Source of the DNA: Nonomuraea sp. MG754425
Lineage (GTDB): Bacteria; Actinomycetota; Actinomycetes; Streptosporangiales; Streptosporangiaceae
Direction: 5' to 3'
Assembly: GCF_021699195.1 (NCBI RefSeq)
Contig: NZ_SSXE01000001.1
Location: forward strand, 1 to 64,000
DNA length: 64,000 bases
In this document: piece after piece, positions 49,009 through 56,889 of the stretch
How the letters are laid out: each line of letters starts with the position of its first letter
Numbering within the stretch: the stretch's first letter is position 1
Notes under the pieces: model-generated
Database searches by the model: none
What the model saw: the letters and a program-made list of their open reading frames with translations, nothing else
Told to the model about the DNA's origin: nothing
Position numbers and translations under genes: made by a program

Positions 49009-50268
49009 TCAGTCGTGGATCCTGCCGTTGACGGTGAGGTCGCCGTCGACGCACAGGCCGTTGTAGCCGACCGTGGTGATCTTCTCGGTGCCGCCTTCGG
49101 AGACGCTGAAGTCGCCCTCAACGGCGAGGCCGCTCCTGCCGACTGTGGTGATCTTCTCGGTGCCCGCGTAGGAGACGCTGAAGTCGTAGTTGGCGGAGAG
49201 TTTTCCGTTGACGTCGCAGTCGTCGTTCACCGTGAGCCGGCCGCCGACGGCGAGGGGGCCGTCCAGGGTGGTTTCCTCGTACACCTGGAGGCTTCCGTCG
49301 AGCCGGGTGTCGCCCCTGGCGACGAGACCCTCGGCGGTGAGGTCGCCGTTGACCTGGCAGTACTGCGTCACCGTCACGGAGCCGGCCTCCAGCGTGTCGG
49401 CGGTGAGGCTGTTCGAGACGGAGAGGCCGTCGTTCGCGGTCAGCTTTCCGTCGACGCCGAGCGGCCCCTTGACGGTGAGTGCGCCGAGGGTCGGGTTGTC
49501 GATGGTGATGGTGAGGGTGGCGTACTGGCCGGCCGTCTCGAAACCGGTGGCGTTCCGCTTGGCCGCCTTCAGGGTGAAGCTGGTGTCGTTGACGATCGTG
49601 CCCGCCGGAACGGTCCAGGACGTCTCGCCGCCCTCGTGCAGGACCGTGCCGTCGCCGTCGTACAGGTGGAAGAAGTCGCCGTTGCTCTCCCAGGTGAGGG
49701 AGAAGGCGTCGCCGGCGTTGAACTTCGTCCTGGGGACGGTCGGCCTGCCGGGGGCGCAGGCCAGGAAGCTGTGCAGGTAGAAGGCCGGTTCCGCGGTGTC
49801 CCAGGTCAGCTCCTGGGCTGTCTTGGGGGTGTGGACGCCGCTGGTCGTGCCGGAGGTCTCGGTGGTCGGGCAGGTGAGCGTGCTGCCGGGGGCGCCGGCG
49901 ACGCCGCCGGTGATGCTGATCGTCAGCGGGGTGTCGACGAGGTCGAACCCTGGTATCGGCGGAGCCTGGAAGACGACGTGGTAGTAGTTCGTGTCCGGGT
50001 CGAGGCCGAGTTCCCGGCCGGTCTTCATCTGGGCGGACGTGGGGGCCCATTTGCCGCTGATCGAGGACTGCGGGTTCTCGGTGAAGTACGCGCCGCCGTC
50101 GTCCGGTGCGCTGACCGGGACGGCGACGTCGAGCTGGTCGCAGTAGACATTCTGGCCGGCCGGGCTGGAGACGGTGATGTCGATGGTGTTGGCGGCCGGT
50201 TTGTCGGGGGTGCCCGCCTGGAGAGGGGCGGTGCTGGTGCTGTAGTGCAGCAGGGGGGCGTCGGGCAT
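49009..50268 (-). CDS. Beta-rich repeat protein of unknown function
   Basis: A 419-residue protein without signal peptide. The N-terminal part (about 1-270) looks like stacked beta-sandwich domains: NTIDITVSSPAGQNVYCDQL, then WESNGDFFHLYDGDGTVLHEG. From about 275 the chain becomes a regular solenoid of short strands with G-turns (GPLGVDGKLTANDG, QVNGDLTAEGL, GPLAVGGRLTVNDD). It ends with two near-identical 24-residue repeats at 362-385 and 386-409, each containing GTEKITTVG. It resembles phage tail-spike or bactofilin-like assemblies in style, not in sequence I can name. The start follows AAGGAGG by eight bases (ATG 50266-50268). Function unknown. Confidence 0.65.
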   Translation of the reverse strand: MPDAPLLHYSTSTAPLQAGTPDKPAANTIDITVSSPAGQNVYCDQLDVAVPVSAPDDGGAYFTENPQSSISGKWAPTSAQMKTGRELGLDPDTNYYHVVFQAPPIPGFDLVDTPLTISITGGVAGAPGSTLTCPTTETSGTTSGVHTPKTAQELTWDTAEPAFYLHSFLACAPGRPTVPRTKFNAGDAFSLTWESNGDFFHLYDGDGTVLHEGGETSWTVPAGTIVNDTSFTLKAAKRNATGFETAGQYATLTITIDNPTLGALTVKGPLGVDGKLTANDGLSVSNSLTADTLEAGSVTVTQYCQVNGDLTAEGLVARGDTRLDGSLQVYEETTLDGPLAVGGRLTVNDDCDVNGKLSANYDFSVSYAGTEKITTVGRSGLAVEGDFSVSEGGTEKITTVGYNGLCVDGDLTVNGRIHD

Positions 50269-50417
50269 GGGCATGACCTCCTTGTGTCCCTTGATCCAAA
50301 CGTCGGCGTTGGAGCGTGACAAGAACTCCCAAGGAGGCGACAAAGGGGCGCTTTGGTGATGTTCTTCGCGTCTTGACAGGCGCGACCGCGACCCGGGCCT
50401 CATCCGCGAAACAGCCC

Positions 50418-51056
50418 TTAGAGCGCGCGCATCAGCAGGTGGCCGCGGCGGAATCGTTCGTCCGTCAACGGCTCGCGCGACATCCGCGCCACCTCGGCGA
50501 ACCCTTCCTTGCCCGCCAGGCCGGCCAGGTCATCGATCGGCCACCGGTAGGCCGGCGTGACCTTGTGGTCGAACGGCAGCACCGGATCGCCCTCGGATTC
50601 GAAGAAGCCGAGCAGGAGATGACCGCCCGGGGCCAGCACCCGGCGGAACTCGGCCAGGTACGGCGGCAGCTCCGGCGGCGGGATGTGGATGGCGGAGTAC
50701 CAGGAGATCAGCCCGCCCAGCTCCCCGTCGGCCACGTCGATGGCCCCCATCGAACCGACCTCGAAACGCAGGTCGGGATGGTCCTCGCGGGCGATGTCGA
50801 TGAACGCGGGAGTCAGATCGACGCCGAAGACGTCCAGGCCGAGGTCACGCAGGTGTGCCGTCAGGTACCCGGGGCCGCAGCCGGCGTCGGCGACGGGCCG
50901 GGGCCCGGCGGCCCGTACGAGTTCGGCGAACGCGGCGATGATCGCGCGATCCAGCGGCAGGCGGTCGAGCGAGTTCCGGACGAGGTCGGTGTAGAGGTCC
51001 GCGACCGCGTCGTAGGCGTCCGCCGTCGCAGTCAGATAGGGGGAGGATTCGGCCAT
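50418..51056 (-). CDS. Class I SAM-dependent methyltransferase
   Basis: A 212-residue enzyme. Motif I is PVADAGCGPGYLTAHL, then FGVDLTPAFIDIARE, and the post-I region GAIDVADGELGGLISWYSAI contains the acidic substrate loop. A late VLAPGGHLLLGFF strand completes the fold. Starts at ATG 51054-51056; the frame is open further upstream but lies antisense to a gap. Substrate unknown. The beta-repeat gene is 149 bases downstream on the same strand and may be separate. Confidence 0.87.
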   Translation of the reverse strand: MAESSPYLTATADAYDAVADLYTDLVRNSLDRLPLDRAIIAAFAELVRAAGPRPVADAGCGPGYLTAHLRDLGLDVFGVDLTPAFIDIAREDHPDLRFEVGSMGAIDVADGELGGLISWYSAIHIPPPELPPYLAEFRRVLAPGGHLLLGFFESEGDPVLPFDHKVTPAYRWPIDDLAGLAGKEGFAEVARMSREPLTDERFRRGHLLMRAL

Positions 51057-51210
51057 GGCGGACGACTGTAGTCCCTCGGCCGGCGAGGGTCGTGGATCAT
51101 CGGCGCGTCGGCGTGGCGGCCGGATCGCCGCCCGGTCCCGCGAGGACGCGGCGAACGCCGGACGCGTCCCCGATGCCGTCCGGCGTTCGTCGTGTTCGTG
51201 CCGGTGCGGG

Positions 51211-51759
51211 TCAGCCCACGGTGAAGCTGCCGGTGTAGCCGACGCTCTTGGCACCGCCGAACGGCGCGCCGACCGTGCACTTGAGGCTGCCCCTGAGCAG
51301 GTCGGCGCTGAGGTGGGAGGAGAACCGCTCGCCGTCGAGCGGGCCGCCGACGACCTGGCCGGTGAGGCTCACCTCGCTGGCGATGTTGCTCTCGAAGTTC
51401 AGGTCGAGCTGGCTTGAGACCCTGTTCCCGTTGGCCAGGATCCATTCGACGGTGCCGGTGCCGTGGCCGGTGCCGCCGCCGCCGAGTTCGCAGGTCAGCC
51501 AGACGCCGGTGAAGTTGGCGGTGAGCTTGGCCTCGCGGATGCCCAGGCCGGTGGAGTCGCGGCAGGCGCCGTTGGCGCCGCGGATCTCGATGTCCTGCGG
51601 AAGGGGGATGACCTGGACGCCCGGCCGGAAGTACATGGTGCCGGCGGTGTCGCAGGAGACGGTGCCGGCGGCGTGGGCGGGCTGGGCGGCGACGGTGAGG
51701 CCGACCGCGGCCAGGGTCGCCAGGACGGCGGCCAGGCGCGTTCGCAGGGCGTGGGACAT
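51211..51759 (-). CDS. Secreted protein of unknown function
   Basis: A 182-residue precursor. Residues 1-30 are a Sec signal peptide (MSHALRTRLAAVLATLAAVG … PAHA). The mature part has four cysteines and is mostly beta, with motifs VSCDTAGTMYF and WLTCELGGGGTGHGTGTVEW. No known domain. GGAGG lies eight bases before the ATG at 51757-51759. It resembles small extracellular proteins of Streptomyces and relatives. Confidence 0.72.
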   Translation of the reverse strand: MSHALRTRLAAVLATLAAVGLTVAAQPAHAAGTVSCDTAGTMYFRPGVQVIPLPQDIEIRGANGACRDSTGLGIREAKLTANFTGVWLTCELGGGGTGHGTGTVEWILANGNRVSSQLDLNFESNIASEVSLTGQVVGGPLDGERFSSHLSADLLRGSLKCTVGAPFGGAKSVGYTGSFTVG

Positions 51760-52031
51760 GCGGGTTTCCTCCATGAGAGTGAGCGGGAGTGCCGTGGACG
51801 ATGTGTCGCACGAGGGCACTGAGGTTGTCTCACCCACCTTCAGTGTCACTCTCCGTAGCGTCAAGGCTGCGTCACGTGACGGAACGTGACATGGCCGTCA
51901 CCTCATCGCCGCTAGCCAGGGCCGCCCTCGTGGATTACGTCCAACGGAAGGCGAGGAACAGGCGATCTCGCGATGGCTGCTGATATCGTCAAGCCACCTG
52001 ACAAAACTCGGAGAAGAGGGACGCACACGGG

Positions 52032-52493
52032 ATGCCGACGCGATCCGGGACACGCGCGCCGCAGGACGGGCCCGGCGCGCCGCTCCCCACCCTGCTCACG
52101 CTGGCCAGGGACATCGCGATCACGCGACTGCACCAGCGGCTGGCCGACGAGGGCTTCGAGGGCATCCGGTACGTGCACGGCTCCGTCTTCCGCTTCATCG
52201 ACGCCGAGGGCTCCCGGCTGACCACGCTCGCCGAACGCGCCGGGCTCACCAAGCAGGCGATCGGGGAACTGGTCAGCGACCTGGAGGAGCACGGGTACGT
52301 CGAGCGGGTGTCCGACGCGGGCGACCGCCGCGCGAAGATCATCCGGCTCACCGAGCAGGGCTGGCAGGCTCAGGTCGCGGCGGGCCGGATCCTCGCCGAC
52401 ATCGAGCGGCGGTGGTCCCGGCATCTGGGCGGCGACCAGGTCGCCGTGCTGCGCCGCGCCCTGGAAGAGGTCATCGCCCTCGAAAGCGACTGA
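52032..52493 (+). CDS. MarR-family transcriptional regulator
   Basis: A 153-residue winged-helix regulator. The recognition helix region is LTTLAERAGLTKQAIGELVS then DLEEHGYVERV, and the wing is SDAGDRRAKIIRLTEQG, a textbook MarR pattern (DxRD-like). It starts at ATG 52032 and stands 107 bases before the oxidoreductase gene, on the same strand. It may regulate that operon or be independent; palindromes lie between them. Confidence 0.88.
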   Translation: MPTRSGTRAPQDGPGAPLPTLLTLARDIAITRLHQRLADEGFEGIRYVHGSVFRFIDAEGSRLTTLAERAGLTKQAIGELVSDLEEHGYVERVSDAGDRRAKIIRLTEQGWQAQVAAGRILADIERRWSRHLGGDQVAVLRRALEEVIALESD

Positions 52494-52547
52494 CGCGCTC
52501 CCGCGGCACGCTCGACGGGGTTGACCTCGGCGGAGATCGAAACTAAG

Positions 52548-52577
52548 TTGGCGGACGCCAAAAAGTGATCGATCACC
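52548..52577. promoter_or_regulatory. Two palindromes upstream of the Gfo/Idh operon
   Basis: TTGGCG-GA-CGCCAA (52548-52561) is followed by TGATCGATCA (52566-52575) extended to TGATCGATCACC. The second 12-mer occurs again at 56871-56882 upstream of the LacI gene. Both are CG-containing palindromes, 24-53 bases before the oxidoreductase start. Confidence 0.65.
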
Positions 52578-52600
52578 ATTGGTTCCCGAGGGAGTCACGC

Positions 52601-53734
52601 ATGCCTGACTTAACGTCCCCGGTCCGCGTCGCCGTCGTCGGCGCGGGCGGCATCGCGCGAGGCTGCCACCTGCCCGCCCTGTCCGCCGCCGGCGACGCGG
52701 TACGGGTGGTCGCCGTGTGCGACGTGGACGCCGCCCGCGCTCATGAACTGGCCGACGCCTTCGACGTCCCCGGCCGGCACACCGACCTCGCCGGGATGCT
52801 GGCGGCCGAGCGGCCCGATCTCGTCGTGGTGGCCACGCCGCCGGTCGCGCACCGCGAGGCGGTGATCGCCGGCCTGGACGCGGGCGCGTGGGTGTGGTGC
52901 GAGAAGCCGCCGACGCTGTCGCTGGCCGAGTACGACGAGATCACCGCCCACGAGAAGGACGGCGGCCCGTACGCCGCGTACGTCTTCCAGCACCGCTTCG
53001 GCAGCGCGGCGCGCCGGCTGCGGCGGCACATCGCGGACGGCGAGCTGGGCGCACCGCTCGTCGCCGTGTGCAACACGCTGTGGTACCGCGGCCACGACTA
53101 CTTCGAGGTGCCGTGGCGCGGCAGGTGGGAGACCGAGGGCGGCGGCCCGACCATGGGCCACGGCATCCACCAGATGGACCTGCTGCTCAGCCTGCTCGGC
53201 GACTGGAACGAGGTGCACGCGGTGGCGGCCACCCTCGGCCGCCGGGTGCAGACCGAGGACGTGTCGTTCGCGATCGTCAGGTTCGACTCGGGCGCGGTCG
53301 CCTCGGTGGTGAACAGCGTGTTGTCGCCGCGCGAGACCAGCTACCTGCGCTTCGACTTCACCGACGCCACCGTCGAGGTCGAGCACCTGTACGGCTACGA
53401 CAACGCGAACTGGCGCTGGACCCCCGCGCCGCACGTCACCGACGACGAGCGGATCGCCGGCTGGCCGCCCGCCGAGAACACGCCCAGCTCGCACCGGGCC
53501 CAGCTCGCCGCCCTGCTGGCGGCCATGAGGTCGGGCGAGCGGCCTGCGGCGAGCGGCGCCGACGGCCGGCGCGTCATGGAGCTGATCACCGCGCTCTACC
53601 AGTCGGCCATCACCGGCCGTCCCGTCACCCGGGCCGAGTTGACCGCGGACGACCCCTTCTACCACTCGCTCAACGGCGGCGACCCGCGCGGCGCCGTCAA
53701 CCGCCTCCAGCGCAAGGAGAGCCACCATGCCTGA
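52601..53734 (+). CDS. Gfo/Idh/MocA-family oxidoreductase
   Basis: A 377-residue NAD(P)-dependent enzyme of carbohydrate metabolism. The N-terminal Rossmann fold is VRVAVVGAGGIARGCHLPAL, and the conserved EKPP motif with its lysine follows (WVWCEKPPTLS). The C-terminal domain carries GHGIHQMDLLLSLLG with the catalytic-type histidine. The ATG at 52601 has GAGGGAG six bases upstream; the frame opens at 52565. It overlaps the DUF6807 gene start and likely acts on an inositol- or sugar-derived keto intermediate. Confidence 0.92.
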   Translation: MPDLTSPVRVAVVGAGGIARGCHLPALSAAGDAVRVVAVCDVDAARAHELADAFDVPGRHTDLAGMLAAERPDLVVVATPPVAHREAVIAGLDAGAWVWCEKPPTLSLAEYDEITAHEKDGGPYAAYVFQHRFGSAARRLRRHIADGELGAPLVAVCNTLWYRGHDYFEVPWRGRWETEGGGPTMGHGIHQMDLLLSLLGDWNEVHAVAATLGRRVQTEDVSFAIVRFDSGAVASVVNSVLSPRETSYLRFDFTDATVEVEHLYGYDNANWRWTPAPHVTDDERIAGWPPAENTPSSHRAQLAALLAAMRSGERPAASGADGRRVMELITALYQSAITGRPVTRAELTADDPFYHSLNGGDPRGAVNRLQRKESHHA

Positions 53735-54635
53735 GCCCAAGCTCGCCGTCGGCGACGAGGGCACGTCCCTGACCGTCACCGCCGGGGACGTCGAGATCGC
53801 GCGGTACGTCTACCGCCCGGACGCCCCCGACGCCGAGGCGCCCAAGCCCTACCTGCACCCGATCCGCAGCCTGTCGGGCGCGCCGCTGTCGGTGTCCCGG
53901 CCGTGGGACCACCGCTGGCACAAGGGCCTGCAGATGACCTGGGCCCACGTCTCCGGGCAGAACTTCTGGGGCGGCCCGACGTTCTCGGTGGAGCGGGACT
54001 ACCACTGGGAGGACAATCTCGGCCACATGCGCCACACCGGCTTCACCGGCCTGTCGTCCGACGGCGACCGGGTCACGGTCGAGGAGGACCTGCACTGGGT
54101 CTCGGCGCAGGGCGAGCACTGGGTGAGCGAGCGCCGCCGCCAGGTCTTCCACGGCGTGGACGCCGAGCGCGGCCTGTGGGCGCTGGACTTCGGCACGACG
54201 CTGCGCAACGTCCGCGGCACGACCCTGGACTTCGGCAGCCCCACCACCCACGGCCGGCCGATGGCGGGGTACGCGGGCTTCTTCTGGCGCGGCCCCCGGT
54301 CCTGGACCGGGGGCACGATCATCGCCGCCGGCGGCGGGGGCGGCGAGGAGATGATGGGCGAACAGGCTCCGTGGCTGGCCATGGTGGGGCAGCACGACGA
54401 GATCGACGGCGGCGGCACGGTGCTGGCCGTCGCCGGTCGCTCCAGCGCGTCCGTGCCGATCAAGTGGTTCGTCCGGAACTCGGCGTTCGCGGTGATCAGC
54501 CCGTCTCCGTCCTTCGACGAGGAGATCGCGCTGGCCGACGGCGAGACCCTCGAACTCACGCACCGCTACGTCTTCGTCGACCGCATGTGCGACCGGGCCG
54601 AGCTGGACGAACTCGGTGCGGAGTTCGCCCTGTGA
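53727..54635 (+). CDS. DUF6807 (PmoA-like) family protein
   Basis: A 302-residue protein recognised from the DUF6807 pattern: PYLHPIRSLSGAPLSVSRPW, HRWHKGLQMTWAHVSGQNFWG and a C-terminal RYVFVDRMCDRAELD. These proteins are commonly encoded with Gfo/Idh oxidoreductases in sugar-utilisation loci and are probably carbohydrate-active, but no reaction is established for most. The ATG overlaps the previous stop by 8 bases and its stop overlaps the cupin gene start (GTG 54632), so all three are coupled. Confidence 0.85.
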   Translation: MPEPKLAVGDEGTSLTVTAGDVEIARYVYRPDAPDAEAPKPYLHPIRSLSGAPLSVSRPWDHRWHKGLQMTWAHVSGQNFWGGPTFSVERDYHWEDNLGHMRHTGFTGLSSDGDRVTVEEDLHWVSAQGEHWVSERRRQVFHGVDAERGLWALDFGTTLRNVRGTTLDFGSPTTHGRPMAGYAGFFWRGPRSWTGGTIIAAGGGGGEEMMGEQAPWLAMVGQHDEIDGGGTVLAVAGRSSASVPIKWFVRNSAFAVISPSPSFDEEIALADGETLELTHRYVFVDRMCDRAELDELGAEFAL

Positions 54636-55355
54636 CCCCGCTGTTCCCCGGCGCGACCTCGATCAGCGACCTGGCGGTCTACGACTGGGAGTGCGCCGAC
54701 GGCGTCCAGGGAGGTACCCCGCACCTGCACACGGTCTCGACCGAGGCGTACGTGGTGACCGCGGGACGCGGCGAGGTGCACACCCTCAGCGCCGCGGGGT
54801 TCGCCCGGGACCGGCTGGCGGCGGGCTCGGTGTTGTGGTTCTCGCCGGGGACGATCCACCGCCTGGTCAACGAGGACGGCCTGCGCCTGGTCGTGATCAT
54901 GCAGAACGCGGGGCTGCCCGAGGCCGGGGACGCCGTGCTCACCTTTCCCCCGGACGTCCTGCGTGATCGTGCCGCCTACCTCGCGGCGGCCACGCTGCCC
55001 GCCCACGGGTCCGAGGACGAACGGGCGGCGTTCGCGGACCCGGCGGGACCTCGCGATCACCGGGTTCCGTCAGCTTCTGGCGGACGTCGAGGAGCGGGGC
55101 GGGCCGGCGCTGGCGGACTTCCACCGGCTGGCGGCGGCGATCGTGCGCCCGCGGGCCGCGGCCTGGACGGAGTTGTGGGAGCGGACCGTGGCCGCGGAGA
55201 CCGAGCGCACGCGGGCGCGGCTGGCGGCGGTCGCGACCGGCGATCCCGCCCATCTCGGGCAGGCCGCCGTGGTCAGGACCATGCCCGAACCCGGGCCGCG
55301 GGCCTTCGGCATGTGCGGAAGGTTGCGGACGTGGCGGCCGCTGCCCGCATCCTAG
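54632..55355 (+). pseudogene. Cupin-domain protein interrupted by a frameshift
   Basis: From GTG 54632 the frame gives a complete single-cupin barrel: PHLHTVSTEAYVVTAGRGEV (metal-binding His pair and Glu), WFSPGTIHRLVN and LVVIMQNAGLPE. At about 55035 sense is lost, and the next frame carries the rest, LAITGFRQLLADVEERGG … LRTWRPLPAS, ending TAG at 55353-55355. One base lost or gained would restore a protein of about 240 residues. Could be real decay, programmed slip or a sequencing error in a GGCGGG-rich run. The cupin barrel itself is intact. Confidence 0.75.
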
Positions 55356-55539
55356 CCCGATGAGACCGGGCGGAGCCGCCGGGACGCGCCGCACGGCGTC
55401 TCGGCGGCTTCGGCGCGCTCACCCCTCCCCTCTGCGCGGGACCACATCCGTGTCGAGGCCGGCAAACGTGCACGGTGGGCAGTTCTTTAGTTACTCTTGG
55501 TAGCTGACGGAGGTTAATTCAACCACGGAGAGTGACTGC

Positions 55540-55779
55540 ATGCCCAAGGCTTTCGCGACGATCATGCTCGCGGCGGTCGCGGCGGGGATCGCGAGCCCCG
55601 CCCACGCCGACAACGACTCGAACTTCGGCGGCGGGGTGAACGCGGCGAACAACTGGAACTTCACCGCCGCGGCCGTCTGCCTGCAGGAGGTGGCGGTGAT
55701 CCCGAGCCTGGGGGACTGGAAGGGCGATCACATGAACAACTGCTCCAACGGCAACGTCATCGATCACAGCGGCAGGTAG
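55540..55779 (+). CDS. Small secreted two-cysteine protein
   Basis: A 79-residue precursor: signal peptide of about 23 residues (MPKAFATIMLAAVAAGIASP AHA), then a short mature chain rich in Asn and Gly with one cysteine pair (47 and 68). Asn-rich small exported proteins with a pair of cysteines are common in sporulating actinomycetes, some related in style to surface-active chaplins or rodlins, but no homology is claimed. GGAGA lies eight bases before the ATG. The upstream 184 bases hold only a possible promoter. Confidence 0.7.
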   Translation: MPKAFATIMLAAVAAGIASPAHADNDSNFGGGVNAANNWNFTAAAVCLQEVAVIPSLGDWKGDHMNNCSNGNVIDHSGR

Positions 55780-55799
55780 CCGCCGGGCGGGCGCGGGGT

Positions 55800-56801
55800 T
55801 CAGGCGGGCGGCGGGCCGACCGTCTCGCGGATGATGATCCGGTTGAGCGGACGCGGGCCGGGCGGCGTCGCGGGCTCGCCCCGGACCGCGGCGACGAGCT
55901 TGGCCACCGCCTCGCGCCCCTGGGCTTCGCGATCGACCGCCACCGTGGACAACGACGGGGTGGCGAAACGGCCGAGTTCCTCGTCGTCCCAGCCGAACAC
56001 GCTGACGTCGCCGGGCACCCGCCAGCCACGGGACAGCGCTCCGCGGACCGCGCCCATGGCCACATGGTCGTTCGCGGCGACGACGGCGGTCACGCCGCAG
56101 CCCTCGGGCAGGCCGCGGACGGCGTCGTAACCCGACCGGGCGCTCCAGTCGCCGAGCGCGACGCCGTACGAGACGAGCCCGAGCCGCTCGGTCGTCTGCT
56201 CGTAGACCAGCTTGCGGTTGCGGGCCGAGGCCCAGCTCTGCCTGCCCGCGACGTGGAAGAACACCTTGTGGCCCAGGGACGCGAGATATTCGATGATCTC
56301 CGCGACCAGTGAGGCGTCCGCGAGTTCGTTGGCCCCGTGCAGTTCCTCGTCGTAGTCGCCCGTGACCACGATCGGGATGGGCGAGGTCGCCGCGCCGAGT
56401 TCCAGCGGCGTCAGCGAGAGAACGCCCTCGACCTGCCCCGAGCCGGCCAGCTCCAGGACGTGCTTCCCCCGCGCCCGCGAGTCGCCCTCGACGCTGACGA
56501 CCTCCAGTTGGAAGCCCTCGGCGTGCGCGGCGGCGGAGGCGGCGTTCAGCAGGCGCACCGGCCAGAGGTGGACGGAGGCGGGCATGGCGATGGCGAGCCG
56601 GTTCGTCCGGCGCGTGCGCATGGAGCGGGCGACCAGGTTGGGCCGGTAGTTGAGCTCCTGGACGACGCGGTCGATCTTCTCCCTGGTCACCGGTTTCAGG
56701 GTCGCGTTGTTGCGGAAGTACCGGGAGACCGTCTGGTGGGAAACGCCCGCGCGCCGGGCCACCTCGTGAATCGTGAGGCGTGGCGTCTCAGCCTGGTCCA
56801 A
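55800..56801 (-). CDS. LacI-family transcriptional regulator
   Basis: A 333-residue sugar-responsive repressor. The N-terminal LacI helix-turn-helix (LTIHEVARRAGVSHQTVSRY) and hinge helix (YRPNLVARSMRT) are clear. The periplasmic-binding-protein-like core (about 65-320) ends with DVSVFGWDDEELGRFATPSL and LNRIIIRETV. The TTG start at 56799-56801 with AGGAG four bases upstream gives the complete N-terminus. Located between the Gfo operon and the GH43/PL11 genes, so it is the likely regulator of the whole region; palindromes at 56871 and 52566 share one 12-mer. Confidence 0.92.
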   Translation of the reverse strand: MDQAETPRLTIHEVARRAGVSHQTVSRYFRNNATLKPVTREKIDRVVQELNYRPNLVARSMRTRRTNRLAIAMPASVHLWPVRLLNAASAAAHAEGFQLEVVSVEGDSRARGKHVLELAGSGQVEGVLSLTPLELGAATSPIPIVVTGDYDEELHGANELADASLVAEIIEYLASLGHKVFFHVAGRQSWASARNRKLVYEQTTERLGLVSYGVALGDWSARSGYDAVRGLPEGCGVTAVVAANDHVAMGAVRGALSRGWRVPGDVSVFGWDDEELGRFATPSLSTVAVDREAQGREAVAKLVAAVRGEPATPPGPRPLNRIIIRETVGPPPA

Positions 56802-56870
56802 GGCACTCCTCTGCTCGCTCGGTGCGCCACAGCCTAGCCGGTGCCGTTCGCCGGGGATCGACGGCTCGGA

Positions 56871-56882
56871 TGATCGATCACC
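56871..56882. promoter_or_regulatory. TGATCGATCACC palindrome upstream of the LacI gene
   Basis: The same 12-mer lies 24 bases before the oxidoreductase start (52566-52577). Here it is 70 bases upstream of the LacI TTG start. The CG-centred symmetry is typical of LacI-family operators, so autoregulation plus control of the Gfo operon is plausible. Confidence 0.6.
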
Positions 56883-56889
56883 CGGGCCG

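Noticed and set aside
51871..51890. GTCACGTGAC palindrome as operator for the secreted protein
   Set aside because: One short palindrome plus a CGTGAC half copy, 112 bases from the start; likely chance in GC-rich DNA.
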